The notes below the pieces were generated by a model. It did no database searches. It saw only the letters and a program-made list of their open reading frames with translations, and had not been told where the DNA came from. From the NCBI GenBank assembly GCA_017591395.1, contig WEDG01004483.1, forward strand, positions 139,501-203,500: 64,000 bases of DNA, written 5' to 3'. Position numbers and translations under genes: made by a program. Of this stretch, positions 54,196 to 64,000 are shown piece after piece (the stretch's first letter is position 1; each line of letters opens with the position of its first letter). Origin of the DNA: Schistocephalus solidus (Eukaryota > Platyhelminthes > Cestoda > Diphyllobothriidea > Diphyllobothriidae).

Positions 54196-54796
54196 CAGGG
54201 TGGTCCAAATGTAATCGACCCCCAATTATTATTTAAATTTACAAATAAATTGAACATCATTTTACTATACAAAGGTGCAAAAAATTTTAAAATGTGAACT
54301 ACTTTTTAGCAATACAGTTTGTAAATCGTTTGATGGTTGAATCAGTTATTTTTTTCATATCCCGGCTTAATATCTTCCAATTCCTTTATGATGCTCGGTT
54401 TCAGATTATTGAGAATCTTTGGTCTGTTGCTGACTACCTGATTTTTGCGTATTCTCCAGCCAATGAAGTCTGGAGGACTGAGGTCTGTCTGGGGACTTGC
54501 AGGCCATTCCACAGCAACTCTGGCCCGATGAATGGTAATTGTTCATAGCACGAACACGTTCTTCGATTTTTATAGGGCATCGTGTGTATGCCATGTCTCA
54601 AATCACAGGTGGCGATAATAAATTAATAACTGGCTAAATTGATTACAATGTCACGCACATGAACAATTTCTATTTGAAGTATCATGCACAAGGTTTACAC
54701 AGAACGTTTGCTATAACTTGCATTTAATAATTTATGTTCCATATATGTGTAACTTTTAGTAATAATCAGGGTTCGGTTACATCTAGGCTAACCCTG
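54196..54796 (-). mobile_element. Tc1/mariner-type element relic with TIRs
   Basis: Left end CAGGGTGGTCCAAATGTAAT; right end, read inward, CAGGGTTAGCCTAGATGTAA; both flanked by TATA, consistent with TA target duplication. The minus strand encodes, across frames, a WPA...DLSPPDFIGWRIRK segment followed by ...LNNLKPSIIKELEDI, the shape of the mariner transposase C-terminus (WP..SPDL.P.DFF.W..LK). At about 600 bp it is an internally deleted, non-autonomous relic. Confidence 0.75.
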
Positions 54797-54954
54797 TATA
54801 TATGCCAAATTTGTTTCCTAAAATAATTTCCAGAGCCTCTCTTTCACATCTTACGAGATCCCATGGGCAGGCTAACTATTGCTAAGGCTATGGAACAAGT
54901 GAGGTAACTCGCATCCCAATCCAGCCAATTACCTTGCTTTTACGAAAAAGAAAG

Positions 54955-55495
54955 CGCCCGTAAGAAGGAGCCATTACAGCCTGACTCACAGCCCGCCAGT
55001 CAGCCACTACACACAAAAAACATATTGGGCTGACCACGCGGTCCGACTTATACCGTCAGTTGGCAACCTTCCAAGCCATGGCTTTTTAGCGCACCATGAT
55101 AGTTTCAAGCGCTTCAGATTGTTTATAGTGAGGAACTTGCGCTGAGCCGTTTACCTCACTCTCTCCCCCACCCCAACAGCCAAAGCACTGTCCGAGCCGG
55201 CCAGTTGTCTGATGGGGAAGTGGGCGCAGCTGCTGGTGACCTCGTCTACGTGTACTACATACAGGACCTGGCCGCCCAAACACAAGCACCAGGATTTCAC
55301 ACAACAGGGGGTTGAACGGGTTACATCTCACATGTGTGAGATAGCCAGAGGTCACGTTAAGAAGGGGCCATCGCAACCTGACTCTCAGACCACCAGTCAG
55401 CCACTCAACACAACACACATTGGACTAACTGTGAGTTCTGAGTGTAATTGTCAGTTGGTGACCTTCCAACCCACGGCGCTTATTGTTACCGCACT
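54955..55495. repeat. Family-B repeat, tandem unit 1
   Basis: GTAAGAAGGAGCCATTACAG, CAGCCCGCCAGTCAGCCACT, TTGTTTATAGTGAGGAACTT, then TGATGGGGAAGTGGGCGCAG and GGGGGTTGAACGGGTTACAT, ending CCAACCCACGGCGCTTATTG. The order is the same as at 28.6-29.29 kb. Confidence 0.8.
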
Positions 55496-56130
55496 CTCTT
55501 CTCCTCCCCCACCTGAGCCCGGTGTCATGACATAGTAGAAGACCAGAGATGGGAGAGGGCGCAGGTGGCTGGCGCGGCCGTAGCCGCCCCTATGCGTACC
55601 ACCACACCTGGCTCGGATCCCACGGAGTGGGAATGTCCTAACGGCCACATTAAGAAGGAGCCATTGCAGCCTGACTCTCAGTCCGCCAGTCAGTCACTAC
55701 ACACAAAGCACACATTGGGCTGACCACGCAGTCCGAGTGTTCCAAACAGTTGGCAACAGTCCAAGCCATGGCTTTTAGCGCACCGTGATAGTTTCAAGCG
55801 CGTCAGGTTGTTTATAGTGAGGAAAAGGTGCTGAGCTATCGACCTCACTCTCTCCCCCCACCCCCAAAATCAGACCATCGTCCGAGCCGGTCAGTTGTCT
55901 GATGTGGGATTGGGCGCATTGGCTGACGGGTTGGCGTGCCCGTCTTCGCGCGCCACAGCATTCCCTGGCCCCCATAACGCACACACCAGGATTCACTAAA
56001 TTACGGGATATGTAGGAGCCATCGCCGTCTGACTCCCAGTCCACTTGTTAGCCACTTGACACACACAGCACATACACTGGGCCGATGGCGTGGTCTGGTG
56101 TAAGCGTCAAATTGGTAGCATTCCAAGCCA
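55495..56130. repeat. Family-B repeat, tandem unit 2
   Basis: CTCCTCCCCCACCTGAGCCC, GGATCCCACGGAGTGGGAAT, GGCCACATTAAGAAGGAGCC, GCTTTTAGCGCACCGTGATA, TTGTTTATAGTGAGGAAAAG; the second half is shortened. Confidence 0.8.
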
Positions 56131-56149
56131 TAATTTCTAGGAAACCGTG

Positions 56150-58345
56150 ATATTCATGGGAACATGATGATGGTGAGGGCGTTGTCTATGTTGTAGTGTA
56201 GGTATTGTGCGCTGATGTGGCTTAGCCTCCGGTGGTTTACCACAGGTTATCATGGAGGTGCATGTGACCGAATAGGCCTATGCGATGAGTGAATGCGCGA
56301 GGAAATTGAGGGCAGTGCAGGCGGCGATCTCTGCTGTGTGCTGGTGCTCCAGGCACTGGTTTCACCAGTCATTGTACGATGGATTCGCAAGTGACCGACC
56401 AGGCCGATGCGTGTGGTGAATGGGCGGTCGCAATACAGTTTATGAGAGAGTCGCCATCGCTGATGGTGGTTGCGGCGTTGGTGGAGGTAACAGGTAATGA
56501 GTATTAGGATGTTGTCTCTATGATGGTGGGAGTGATGGAATTGATGCCAGGGGTGAGGGTGGGGGAGTCCGTAGGAGGGTTGGCAGAATTTGACGTAGAA
56601 GTTGGAATTGTCGAATTGTTGGTGCATTGCGTCCGAAGATATCCGACCAGGCTGATCGACGCACGGAAGGTGCGTTGACAGCGCGAGTATGCTGGAAAGG
56701 CCTGGGCATTGTCGGTTTTGGTCCGGGACGCTGGTGACTTTCGTGCCACTCTTTTGGTCTTGGCGCTGGAGATCCTGTGGGCTTCGTAGATTACTGCCTC
56801 TGTCTTCACTGTCCTTCTCCAAGCCGATTAGTTCCGGGCGAGGTCCTGCCCAGGTCACCGGGTTGATCTGCAGTTGCTTCAGGAAGTCTCCAGAGTGTCC
56901 TTGTAGCATCGTACATGACCTCCTTGTCGACGAGAACCCATTGCGACATCTCCATAGAAGAGTCGATTTTGATGATCGTTCGTCGGCCATCCTCACAAGA
57001 TGGCCACTTTATCGCAGTTGCAGTTGTTTCAACTGAGCATAAATGCTGAGAAGGCCTGTTCGTTCCAACATTTCCATATCTGGTATCCTGTCTTGCCATG
57101 TCAGCTTTGGTATTCTGCGAAGGCAGCTGAGTTGGAAGTGGTTGAGCTTCCGTGCTTGCATTTGCTAGATCGTCCACGTCTCCGCTCCATACAGCAGCGT
57201 CGGCTATATTACAGCTTTGTACCTCTTGAGTTTGGTTGTGAGGTTGAGACCATGTCAATTCCAGACCACGTTCTGCATGCGTCCAAAGGCTTGGCTGGCT
57301 TTTGCGATCCGATGGGCGCTCTCATCTTCGACTTTGATGCTGCGGGAGAGATTGCTGCCCAGGTACGTGAAGGTAGCCACATATTTAAGTTGGGTGCCTT
57401 TGAAATTGATGTGAGCTGCGGTGTTGATGGTATTTGGCCGCGGCTGATGCATCACAACCATTTTCTCAGTGTTGATGCGAAGTCTAAAGTTGTCACAGGT
57501 GGTAGCAAAGAGGTCCATGCTTCTTTGCATTTCCTCTTCTGTCATTGTTTTGAGAGCGCAGTTGTCAGCGAATAGAAGTTCGTGAATGGTGGCTGTGGAG
57601 ACACGCAAGCGGAAGTGCCTCCGTCGTTGGTTGAGGAGTCGGCCGTCCATCCAGTAGGCGATGCGGATCCTGGGGTGTTATTCACGGTAGGCGTCCGTAA
57701 GCATGGCAGAGAACATGAGACTAAAGAGGGAAGGTGCAAGGACGCAGCCCTGCTTTACTCCGTTGGTCACTGCAAATGTTTTGGATACTGTACCGTTGTC
57801 AGTAACGCATGCCATCATCCCGTCGTGAAGCTGACGCACCATATGCATGAAATGTTCAGTACAGCCGAATTTCTGCATGATTTTCCACAGCCCGTCGCGA
57901 TTCACCGTGTCAAAGGCTTTCGTCAGCTCCACGAAGGTAGTGTAGAGGTGAGTCCACATCTCCTGGTACTTCTATTGCAGCTGGCGAGCGGCGAAGATCA
58001 TGTCGATTGTTCCTCGGTGTCATCGAAAGCCATATTGGTTTTTCGGGAGCAGTCCTTGCTCCAGGTGAGCGTTCAGACGATTAGGGACAATGCGGGCGAA
58101 GATCTTTCCGCCGGTTTTCAGCAACGAGATGCCCCTTTGGTTGTCGTAGAGTTGGCGGTTCCCCTTCTTCTTTTAGAGAGGGACACTTGTGGCATCCCTG
58201 AAATTCTGAGGGACCTGTCCTTGTTGCCACATCTCCTAGAAGAATGCTCTGAATCGGTTTATCAGTTGGGTTCTGCCATGCTTGTAAATCTCAGCAGGGA
58301 TTGCATCCGAGCCAGGTGCTCTCCCACTGGAGAGTTGCTGCACAA
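56150..58345 (-). mobile_element. RTE-like LINE copy 3, 5' truncated
   Basis: Minus strand. RT from about 58.34 kb, with [19 protein letters not shown] and [20 protein letters not shown], catalytic box FADNCA (about 57553-57572, FADD with the second Asp changed to Asn), [20 protein letters not shown], and degenerate C2H2 fingers ([37 protein letters not shown]) down to about 56.25 kb. No endonuclease. Many frame breaks; inactive. Confidence 0.85.
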
Positions 58346-59340
58346 TTCTTCAACTTTAAAAAGCGTCAAGGTTCATACTTGTCCCAGGAGTTGGACACAG
58401 CCGCTTCTTCCGCAGAATTTTCATTTTATGAGATAGACTTATACGCCGCAAAATTCACACTTTATTCCCTCACCCACCGCCTTCCAATGGCAAGGCGAGG
58501 TTGCGGTAGCCCGTTCCCACACTCGCCACCGCTGTGTCCTGGAGCCTTTCTGCCGGCCTCACGCTCCTGTTCGGTTCGCTAGTGTATCTTCGCGAGACTT
58601 GGCAGTACCCTCGAGAGGGTTCACAGCTAATCAAGCTGCGAAATTTACTTATTGACTGCAGACGGACACAGCGAGTGCCAAGGCGCACCCACCCTGTAGT
58701 CAAAGGATCTCTACGGGCGGACACGCATTTGCCTGATGGGACAACTGCGTGTCAACTGCGCAGAGCCGCTTGTACGCTCTTTGTCTCAGCAAAAGTTGAT
58801 CCACCTTAATCTCTGTTCCCTGACTTCCTCTTTGGGAATCTTAGTGTTGTCGACCCTATTACTCCGACCAAGTCAAGACGAATCGAAGTGGGTGCGTGCA
58901 GGTACAATAGTTAGCAAAGCTAAACTGCCCGTTTACACCTGTCACGGATGAAGTGGTTTCAAAATTTATACGTAGTAGCTTCCTTCAGTGAGTGTCTCCG
59001 ACCACATTGAAGTGAGGCCGTCACTTTAAGGTGGAGCTTTTGTCGTTGGGCTCTTGTTCCAAGATAGAATTGACATATCCCGTCGGCTAACTGCTTTCTA
59101 GCCATGGCTTTTAGGAGGCTATGTTATTCTATTTATTATAATAAGGAATGGCGAGGATATCCAAGGACTAACTGCACTCTGCGCTCTACCCTGCACAAGT
59201 TTTCCGTTCAATTCTATCGACAAAATAGATACAATGTTGAGTGCGGAATCATAGGGAGTGTGAGGTAAATTGTGGCCCCGAACACTAGTTCAAAGGCGGA
59301 AAAGGCAGGGTCCAAATTGAGGCGGAGCGGATGCCTAGCA
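58346..59340. other. Unassigned region
   Basis: No gene or shared repeat recognised between the truncated LINE and the GA microsatellite. Confidence 0.35.
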
Positions 59341-59347
59341 GTATCAG

Positions 59348-59491
<144 letters not shown>

Positions 59492-59537
59492 TCGATCTAG
59501 TTCTCCGGATCCCCTGCGACCCGTAGGGAGGTTTAAG

Positions 59538-59980
59538 TTAGCAGTGAAACTGCTTAACCATCATGCTGGCAGCAGGGTTATACGCTGTCGTCTGAATGCC
59601 AGGAGAGCCTAAACCGGACACAAGAGACCGGACCAGGTGATATTTCAATTGAGCACCACGATCAGTTATCATAGTGGAGGGGGCACCGAAAATGGCAACC
59701 CAACAACTGAGGAAAGGCTTAACCGCCGTTGAAATTTTTAGACCCCAGCGAGTGGGCACCACTGTTATAGCTATGCCCACCTGCAGCCATTCAGTGAATG
59801 ACGCAACTTGATTGGCTTCGAGCTCTCTTTCGAGGTTGATGTCAAGTCTCGCGCGGCCCGGCAGCGAATCAACCGGGGGCATGAGGCAGACAGAAAGCGG
59901 CGGTAGCAGTCGCGTGAGTAGCTGCTACGCGTCCAATGAAGCGAGGCGAATTCTTTATACGCGTCCCATGGATTCATTTT
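59538..59980 (-). pseudogene. Gypsy-type LTR retrotransposon integrase fragment
   Basis: Minus strand reads ...WGLKISTAVKPFLSCWVAIF, GAPSTMITDRGAQ, then [17 protein letters not shown]. This is the retroviral-type integrase core of Ty3/Gypsy elements, where the family has F..WI..FG.P..I.TDRG.QF and T.AYHP..NG..ER.HR. The second Asp (TDRG) is present; the AYHP.ANGMVERFHR region is mutated. No LTRs were identified. Confidence 0.75.
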
Positions 59981-60039
59981 TTAGTTATCAGTTGAAGATG
60001 AGTGGGGCGTGGCAACGGTCTTCTCTCTGTATTAAGGAT

Positions 60040-60890
60040 TAACCCGAACTTTGAACGCCCAGAGGCAAGGATAAGTGCACTCAACTGTGGTGTTCAGTGT
60101 GCAGTCATCCACGAAGAATTGATTGTGAACACTGGCCTTGGATACTCCTGTATCCACCTGCATACACGTCCGACTTTAAGTATTTGGTCGTTAGTCCGGT
60201 AGTCGATGTTACTTCCAAGTCACTCTTCACGTTAGGTGGCAGACAACATGAGACTCTACACAATAAGAGCGAGTATGCATCTCGGCATCACCCAATTTTC
60301 TTATCGCAAACGCTCCCGAGACTGGCCCGTTATCCTTGACGCACATCATATTGACCTCATGTAGATGTGTCTTCAGGTGCACAGATCTTTCTGAGTAACC
60401 AAATTTCAAACTGATCTTCCACAGTTCTTCATGGTTCCCACATGTGGCTGATACACATAAGCGATGTTGGTCCTCATTTCCTCACATTTTCCTGCACTCG
60501 CCGAATGGTGATATAAGTTATTCCCCAGTGTTTTCGGAATCTTTACGGTGATTTTGAAACAAAGTCCGGTTCTGAACGTATTTTAGGTACTTAACTAGTA
60601 GGCCGGCAAGTATCTTGCCAATCGAGAGTACTTCACCTCAGTTTCTGCCATTTTTCAAATTTATTCAGCGTTAGTACGGTCATTGCGTCTTCGAGTTCTT
60701 GCTCAGTGAATTTGTCCATGAGCTGGCACCATCATATTTATAGATATCAACCGAAAATAAGCAGACACCAGGCGCTTTGCCGTTACCTACCTGCTGCACC
60801 ACTCTGATTGTCTCATGCAGTTATGGCGGATGGTTGAATTTAGTGTTAGTTCACACTTGATGAAGTCGGTTCATGGCTTCCCGCTAAGAC
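60040..60890 (-). pseudogene. Old RTE-like LINE remnant
   Basis: Minus strand has KFGYSERSVHLKTHLHEVNM and VKDNGPVSGAFAI, paralleling [18 protein letters not shown] and [13 protein letters not shown] of LINE copy 1. Elsewhere only scattered similarity remains. Confidence 0.5.
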
Positions 60891-60899
60891 ACTACGGCC

Positions 60900-61790
60900 G
60901 ATACGTCGACGATATCTTTGAAATTGTCACAGAATAAAAAAAGTAGACGAACTCTGAAACACTGTAAACCAAGCACATCCATCGATCAAATTCACGTTGG
61001 AGATGGAAAGAGCAGGTTCACTCCCTTTCTTAGATGTCCTTCTAAGCAGAAGACCCGATGGCAGCATCCGAAGGAGCATTTATCGAAAGAAAACCTGGTC
61101 TGGGCAATAAACGAACTTTGGCAGTTTCGTACCTCTCCAACAGAAACGCAATCTAGTCCGTTGCTTAGCGCAGAGGGCTAGAAAAATTTGCTCGTCAGAT
61201 AGTATCGAGGAGGAGCTTGGGAAGATCCAGAACCTACTTCGAGAGAATGGATACCCTGATCGGTTTATTACAAAGCATCTTGTCGCAAGACCGCTGAAAC
61301 CTGTCAAGGTTACTGTTGAAAAGAAACCCCTATTCCTCGAAGTGCCCTTTCAAGGGGATGCGGCTAGTGAACTCCTGAAAAGATGCCTAAACCAAGCCGT
61401 TAAACAAATGTTCTTAGCAGCGAAACTTCAGATAATGTTCTCAACCAACCCTCTTTTACGAGGCGAAGGTAAGGATAGGTTGCCGGCTCAGACCACCTCC
61501 ATGTGCATTTACTCATTTACTTGCTCCTGTGGAGCAGGTTATATTGGTCGCACGAGTCGGCGCCTATCCAAAAGAATAAAAGAACACCTCCCAGCATGCC
61601 TGAACAAAGGGGAAGTCAAGAGAGTAAAAAGCGCCATCCTTGCACATCTTGTTGACACCGGACATAGTGTGGACCCCAGCGAAGCTTTCCGTGTAATTTA
61701 TAGATGGGCGATTAAGGATGCCTCTAAAGTGCTCAGTGAGACGTTAGAAGACCACCGGTGTGTCCGGTGGTATGGAAACAGCGTTTGAGC
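60900..61790 (+). pseudogene. PLE fragment with GIY-YIG domain
   Basis: Plus strand, three frames. A mutated LPFLDVLLSRRPDG-like segment near 61.03 kb is followed by [40 protein letters not shown] and [20 protein letters not shown]. The GIY-YIG-like part reads CSCGAGYIGRTSRRLSKRIK with EHLPACL, then HLVDTGHSVDPSEAFRVIYR. The block from 61342 to 61785 is one open frame. It lacks the RT palm (YVDD). Confidence 0.8.
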
Positions 61791-61794
61791 TGAA

Positions 61795-61840
61795 TAATGA
61801 CGCAGTCCTCATGTCTTGAGGACCTCAGACTGTCTTGATA
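61795..61840 (+). ncRNA. Hairpin at the PLE 3' end, possible hammerhead remnant
   Basis: TGACGCA is followed by a perfect hairpin GTCCTCA-TGTC-TTGAGGAC and then CTCAGAC. This is the hammerhead order of the 15.1-kb motif (CTGACGA, stem II, GAAAG, CTCAGAC) with the GAAAG part missing. It starts a few bases after the PLE frame ends. Confidence 0.4.
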
Positions 61841-62127
61841 GCCTAAAAGCCAATCTTCATCCTACAGTGGCCTGCATATATATATCCTTGCATCTCCACC
61901 TGCCTAAGCTCCCTTCCCCCCTCCCCCACTACACTAGGTTTCGGCGTCGGAAAAAGTGTGGTTTTGGGTGTGTCAGTGCTGTTGCTGCCTTTGATCGTAT
62001 AGAATCTGTTTTGCTATGAGAACAGACAACAGATTCCTTCATCATTCTTGTCAAACCAGTTTTGCTGTCACCGTCTTGAACATCAAAGTCATTCTGAAGC
62101 AGTTTCTTCTATCGGGTCTCAGAATTA

Positions 62128-62236
62128 AGGTTCTCTTTTTCTTCTTCTTCTTCCTCCTACTTCCACTCCTCCTCCTCCTCCCTCATCCCCATTCTTATTA
62201 TTCCTCTTCTTCTTATTCTTCTTATTTTTGTCATAA
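62128..62236. repeat. Pyrimidine tract (CTT/CTC/TTA)n
   Basis: Impure CTT and CTC triplets with TTATTC interruptions. Confidence 0.8.
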
Positions 62237-62589
62237 TTTTCTTCCTCTCTAGGAATTTACTTCAAATTATATTTCTTGTCCACGCGGTGGCCAAAATCCA
62301 GTCAGCGTTTAGCCACTTACATTACTTTCTTCACCAGAGACGGAGCTGGGCACCAATCCGTTGTGTTTCAACCCTACACAATCTGGAAAGACTACCTGTC
62401 GGCAGCATCACACTGCTTCGGCGGAGGCTAAGTCTCAACGATAGCAACGTAAACGCGTCATTGCCTTTCGGCAGAGGACTCGTGTACGTCATCGCAAGTC
62501 AGCTGACAGGTTGCTTGCGTCATGTCAAAGCTTCACATGTGGGCTGGCTGGCTGGCTGGTGTGTGTGAGTAGCTGGCGTTACATCCGCA

Positions 62590-63650
62590 CGATAACAAGA
62601 GGCTGCTTACTATAGGACATATATTCCTGCTGTTTGCTTTCTTAAGACCAATCCGGGCATGATACTGCTTATAGTGGATTTTGTTATCTCATGAACTATA
62701 AACAGAAATACTCAAAGCTGGTTTCGATTCGAAAAAAATTACTTATGTAGGTTTGGAGTATTAGTTATCGTGCAGCCTAATTCGAAAGATGCCGGCTTTT
62801 TGAACAGGATTCTTTTTGGCCGCCTGCAAAGACTAAATCCTGTACAATTGGCTGCTTTTGTAATATGAATTTTGTCATTGATTTCCGGTACCTTTATAAG
62901 TTCAAATATGTTTTATGGAAAACACACTAACTTACACCAGCTTATAGTCATTTCGTAAAAAATTACGTCTTCTTCAAAGTTTATACTTGAAAAAGGGTTT
63001 CTTTCCGTTTTAATTTTTTTATAATTATGAGATTTTGTAAGACCGTTAAATTTCCCTTTATGAACATTGCATCTGTCCACTTATTGATGCTGGTTCTAAA
63101 CTATCCATCATAGTCTGCATCAAGTGCTATTTTTTTGCAATGTCTGACCCCTTTTAATAGCTTAGAGAAATAAGTGATTTTCCTTGCCTAGAAGGTAAAT
63201 GACATGTAGTTTCGAAACCCCGAATGCAACGGCAGGTCCGGTTCAAAACTATTCAAGCATTGGACAAGTTTTTAGAACCGTAAGATACCTCTTCTTCAAG
63301 TATTCAGTTTGAAGAAGACGCCAGTTGCTGCCAATTGAGTTCAAGAGAGCATATTGTTGTACATTTTTCCATAAAATATCTTTGAGTTTATTCGGGCGTA
63401 GGACATCATAGGAAAAATTGTGTACTACTTAAGTAGCCATTTTTATGGGGCGGTTTTTAAGGTCGACCGAAAGTAAGCTCGTTCAAAAGCCATCACTCTG
63501 GTGTGACTGAAATATCTTGGGAGTTAGGCTGCAGGCTAATTAATAATACAACCCTACGTAGAGCAACATTTTCGAAGCGAAAACGCAGTTCAGAAGTTCG
63601 CTTGACATTTCATGACATAAAAATCTACGAAACCTTCCAAAACGCACTTT
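62590..63650. repeat. AT-rich repeat family copy 2
   Basis: Uninterrupted counterpart of 20060-21640. Shared ordered blocks include AAAATTACGTCTTCTTCAAA, CATCTGTCCACTTATTGATG, GACATGTAGTTTCGAAACCC, TTTTTCCATAAAATATCTTT, AGTAAGCTCGTTCAAAAGCC, GGGAGTTAGGCTGCAGGC and TTGACATTTCATGACATAAA. No coding content seen. Confidence 0.65.
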
Positions 63651-64000
63651 TGGGGCTCATCTTCTAAAACGAACATTTCCTACGGGGGGTGATTTGAAGA
63701 GATGCTTCTGGTCCAATGACAGTCCAATCCTGGACTACGAGAGATGAAATGTACTAAATCTAGCGCACCCCTAATTAGCTGGGTGTAATCCACCAGTGAA
63801 TGGTGATTCAACTAAGTTCGATGCTAATCTATTTACGTTCACAGACGACAGTCACCTGAGTTGAGTCATGCCTACACTTGGCTTTCTGCTCTCATTGACA
63901 AGGAATTGCGCATCTGTTCAACACAAAGTAATCATGGTCATCTCGTTCACTTTTGGCATTTACATCCTAGGGCCAACTCCGCGACATCAGCATGGCAGGT
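63651..64000. other. Window end, nothing recognised
   Basis: No feature supported. Confidence 0.4.

Noticed and set aside
57000..57575. Plus-strand frame of 191 codons
   Set aside because: Also antisense to LINE copy 3 (post-RT region); no independent protein motif.
57582..58436. Plus-strand frame of 284 codons
   Set aside because: It is the antisense shadow of RTE LINE copy 3, whose minus-strand RT motifs explain the openness.

Overview
The window looks like repeat-rich nuclear DNA of a parasitic flatworm, most likely a tapeworm of the Spirometra/Diphyllobothrium/Schistocephalus kind. This is an inference from a 34-nt intron beside multi-kilobase introns, abundant Penelope-like elements (PLEs) with GIY-YIG domains, RTE-type LINEs and tRNA-derived SINEs. 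No bacterial-style operons are present, and most open frames are shadows or repeat relics.

One host gene is clear: a plus-strand orthologue of FAF1 (FAS-associated factor 1), assembled here as 12 coding exons from 2809 to 37202. Splice phases agree throughout and the model encodes about 871 residues: UBA, two ubiquitin-like domains, an acidic linker, UAS, a charged helix and UBX with an FPR motif. FAF1 is a ubiquitin-binding adaptor of the p97/VCP segregase. Exons 4 and 6 are the least certain. A 66-nt phase-symmetric candidate cassette exon with an in-frame TGA lies in intron 7.

Layout. 1-1690: 3' end of a decayed CR1/jockey-like LINE. 2809-8183: FAF1 exons 1-5. 9.47-13.7 kb (intron 5): a PLE cluster with inverted pieces, including a nearly complete YVDD reverse transcriptase plus GIY-YIG element. 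15.0-15.2 and 23.7-24.34 kb: inverted repeats carrying hammerhead-ribozyme motifs. 16.6-18.4 kb: tRNA-derived SINEs. 20.7-21.36 kb: a short hAT element with a BED zinc finger and a perfect 8-bp target duplication, nested in an AT-rich repeat. 29.45-32.93 kb: an antisense RTE LINE in intron 9.

Beyond the gene, 37.2-64 kb is almost entirely repeats: tandem SINEs (38.1-38.65 kb), an RTE LINE with endonuclease and intact FADD (40.56-44.4 kb), a ~545-bp inverted repeat around 1.8 kb (49.57-52.44 kb), a Tc1/mariner relic (54.2-54.8 kb), copies of a ~0.7-kb repeat, a third RTE LINE (56.15-58.35 kb), a Gypsy integrase relic (59.5-60 kb), a PLE (60.9-61.8 kb), another AT-rich repeat copy (62.6-63.65 kb), and long GA and TCC/TCA microsatellites.

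The most interesting material is the hammerhead/PLE association, the LINE family ending in C2H2 fingers, the nested hAT, the candidate poison exon and the unexplained long inverted repeat. All calls come from reading the sequence; no database search was run.
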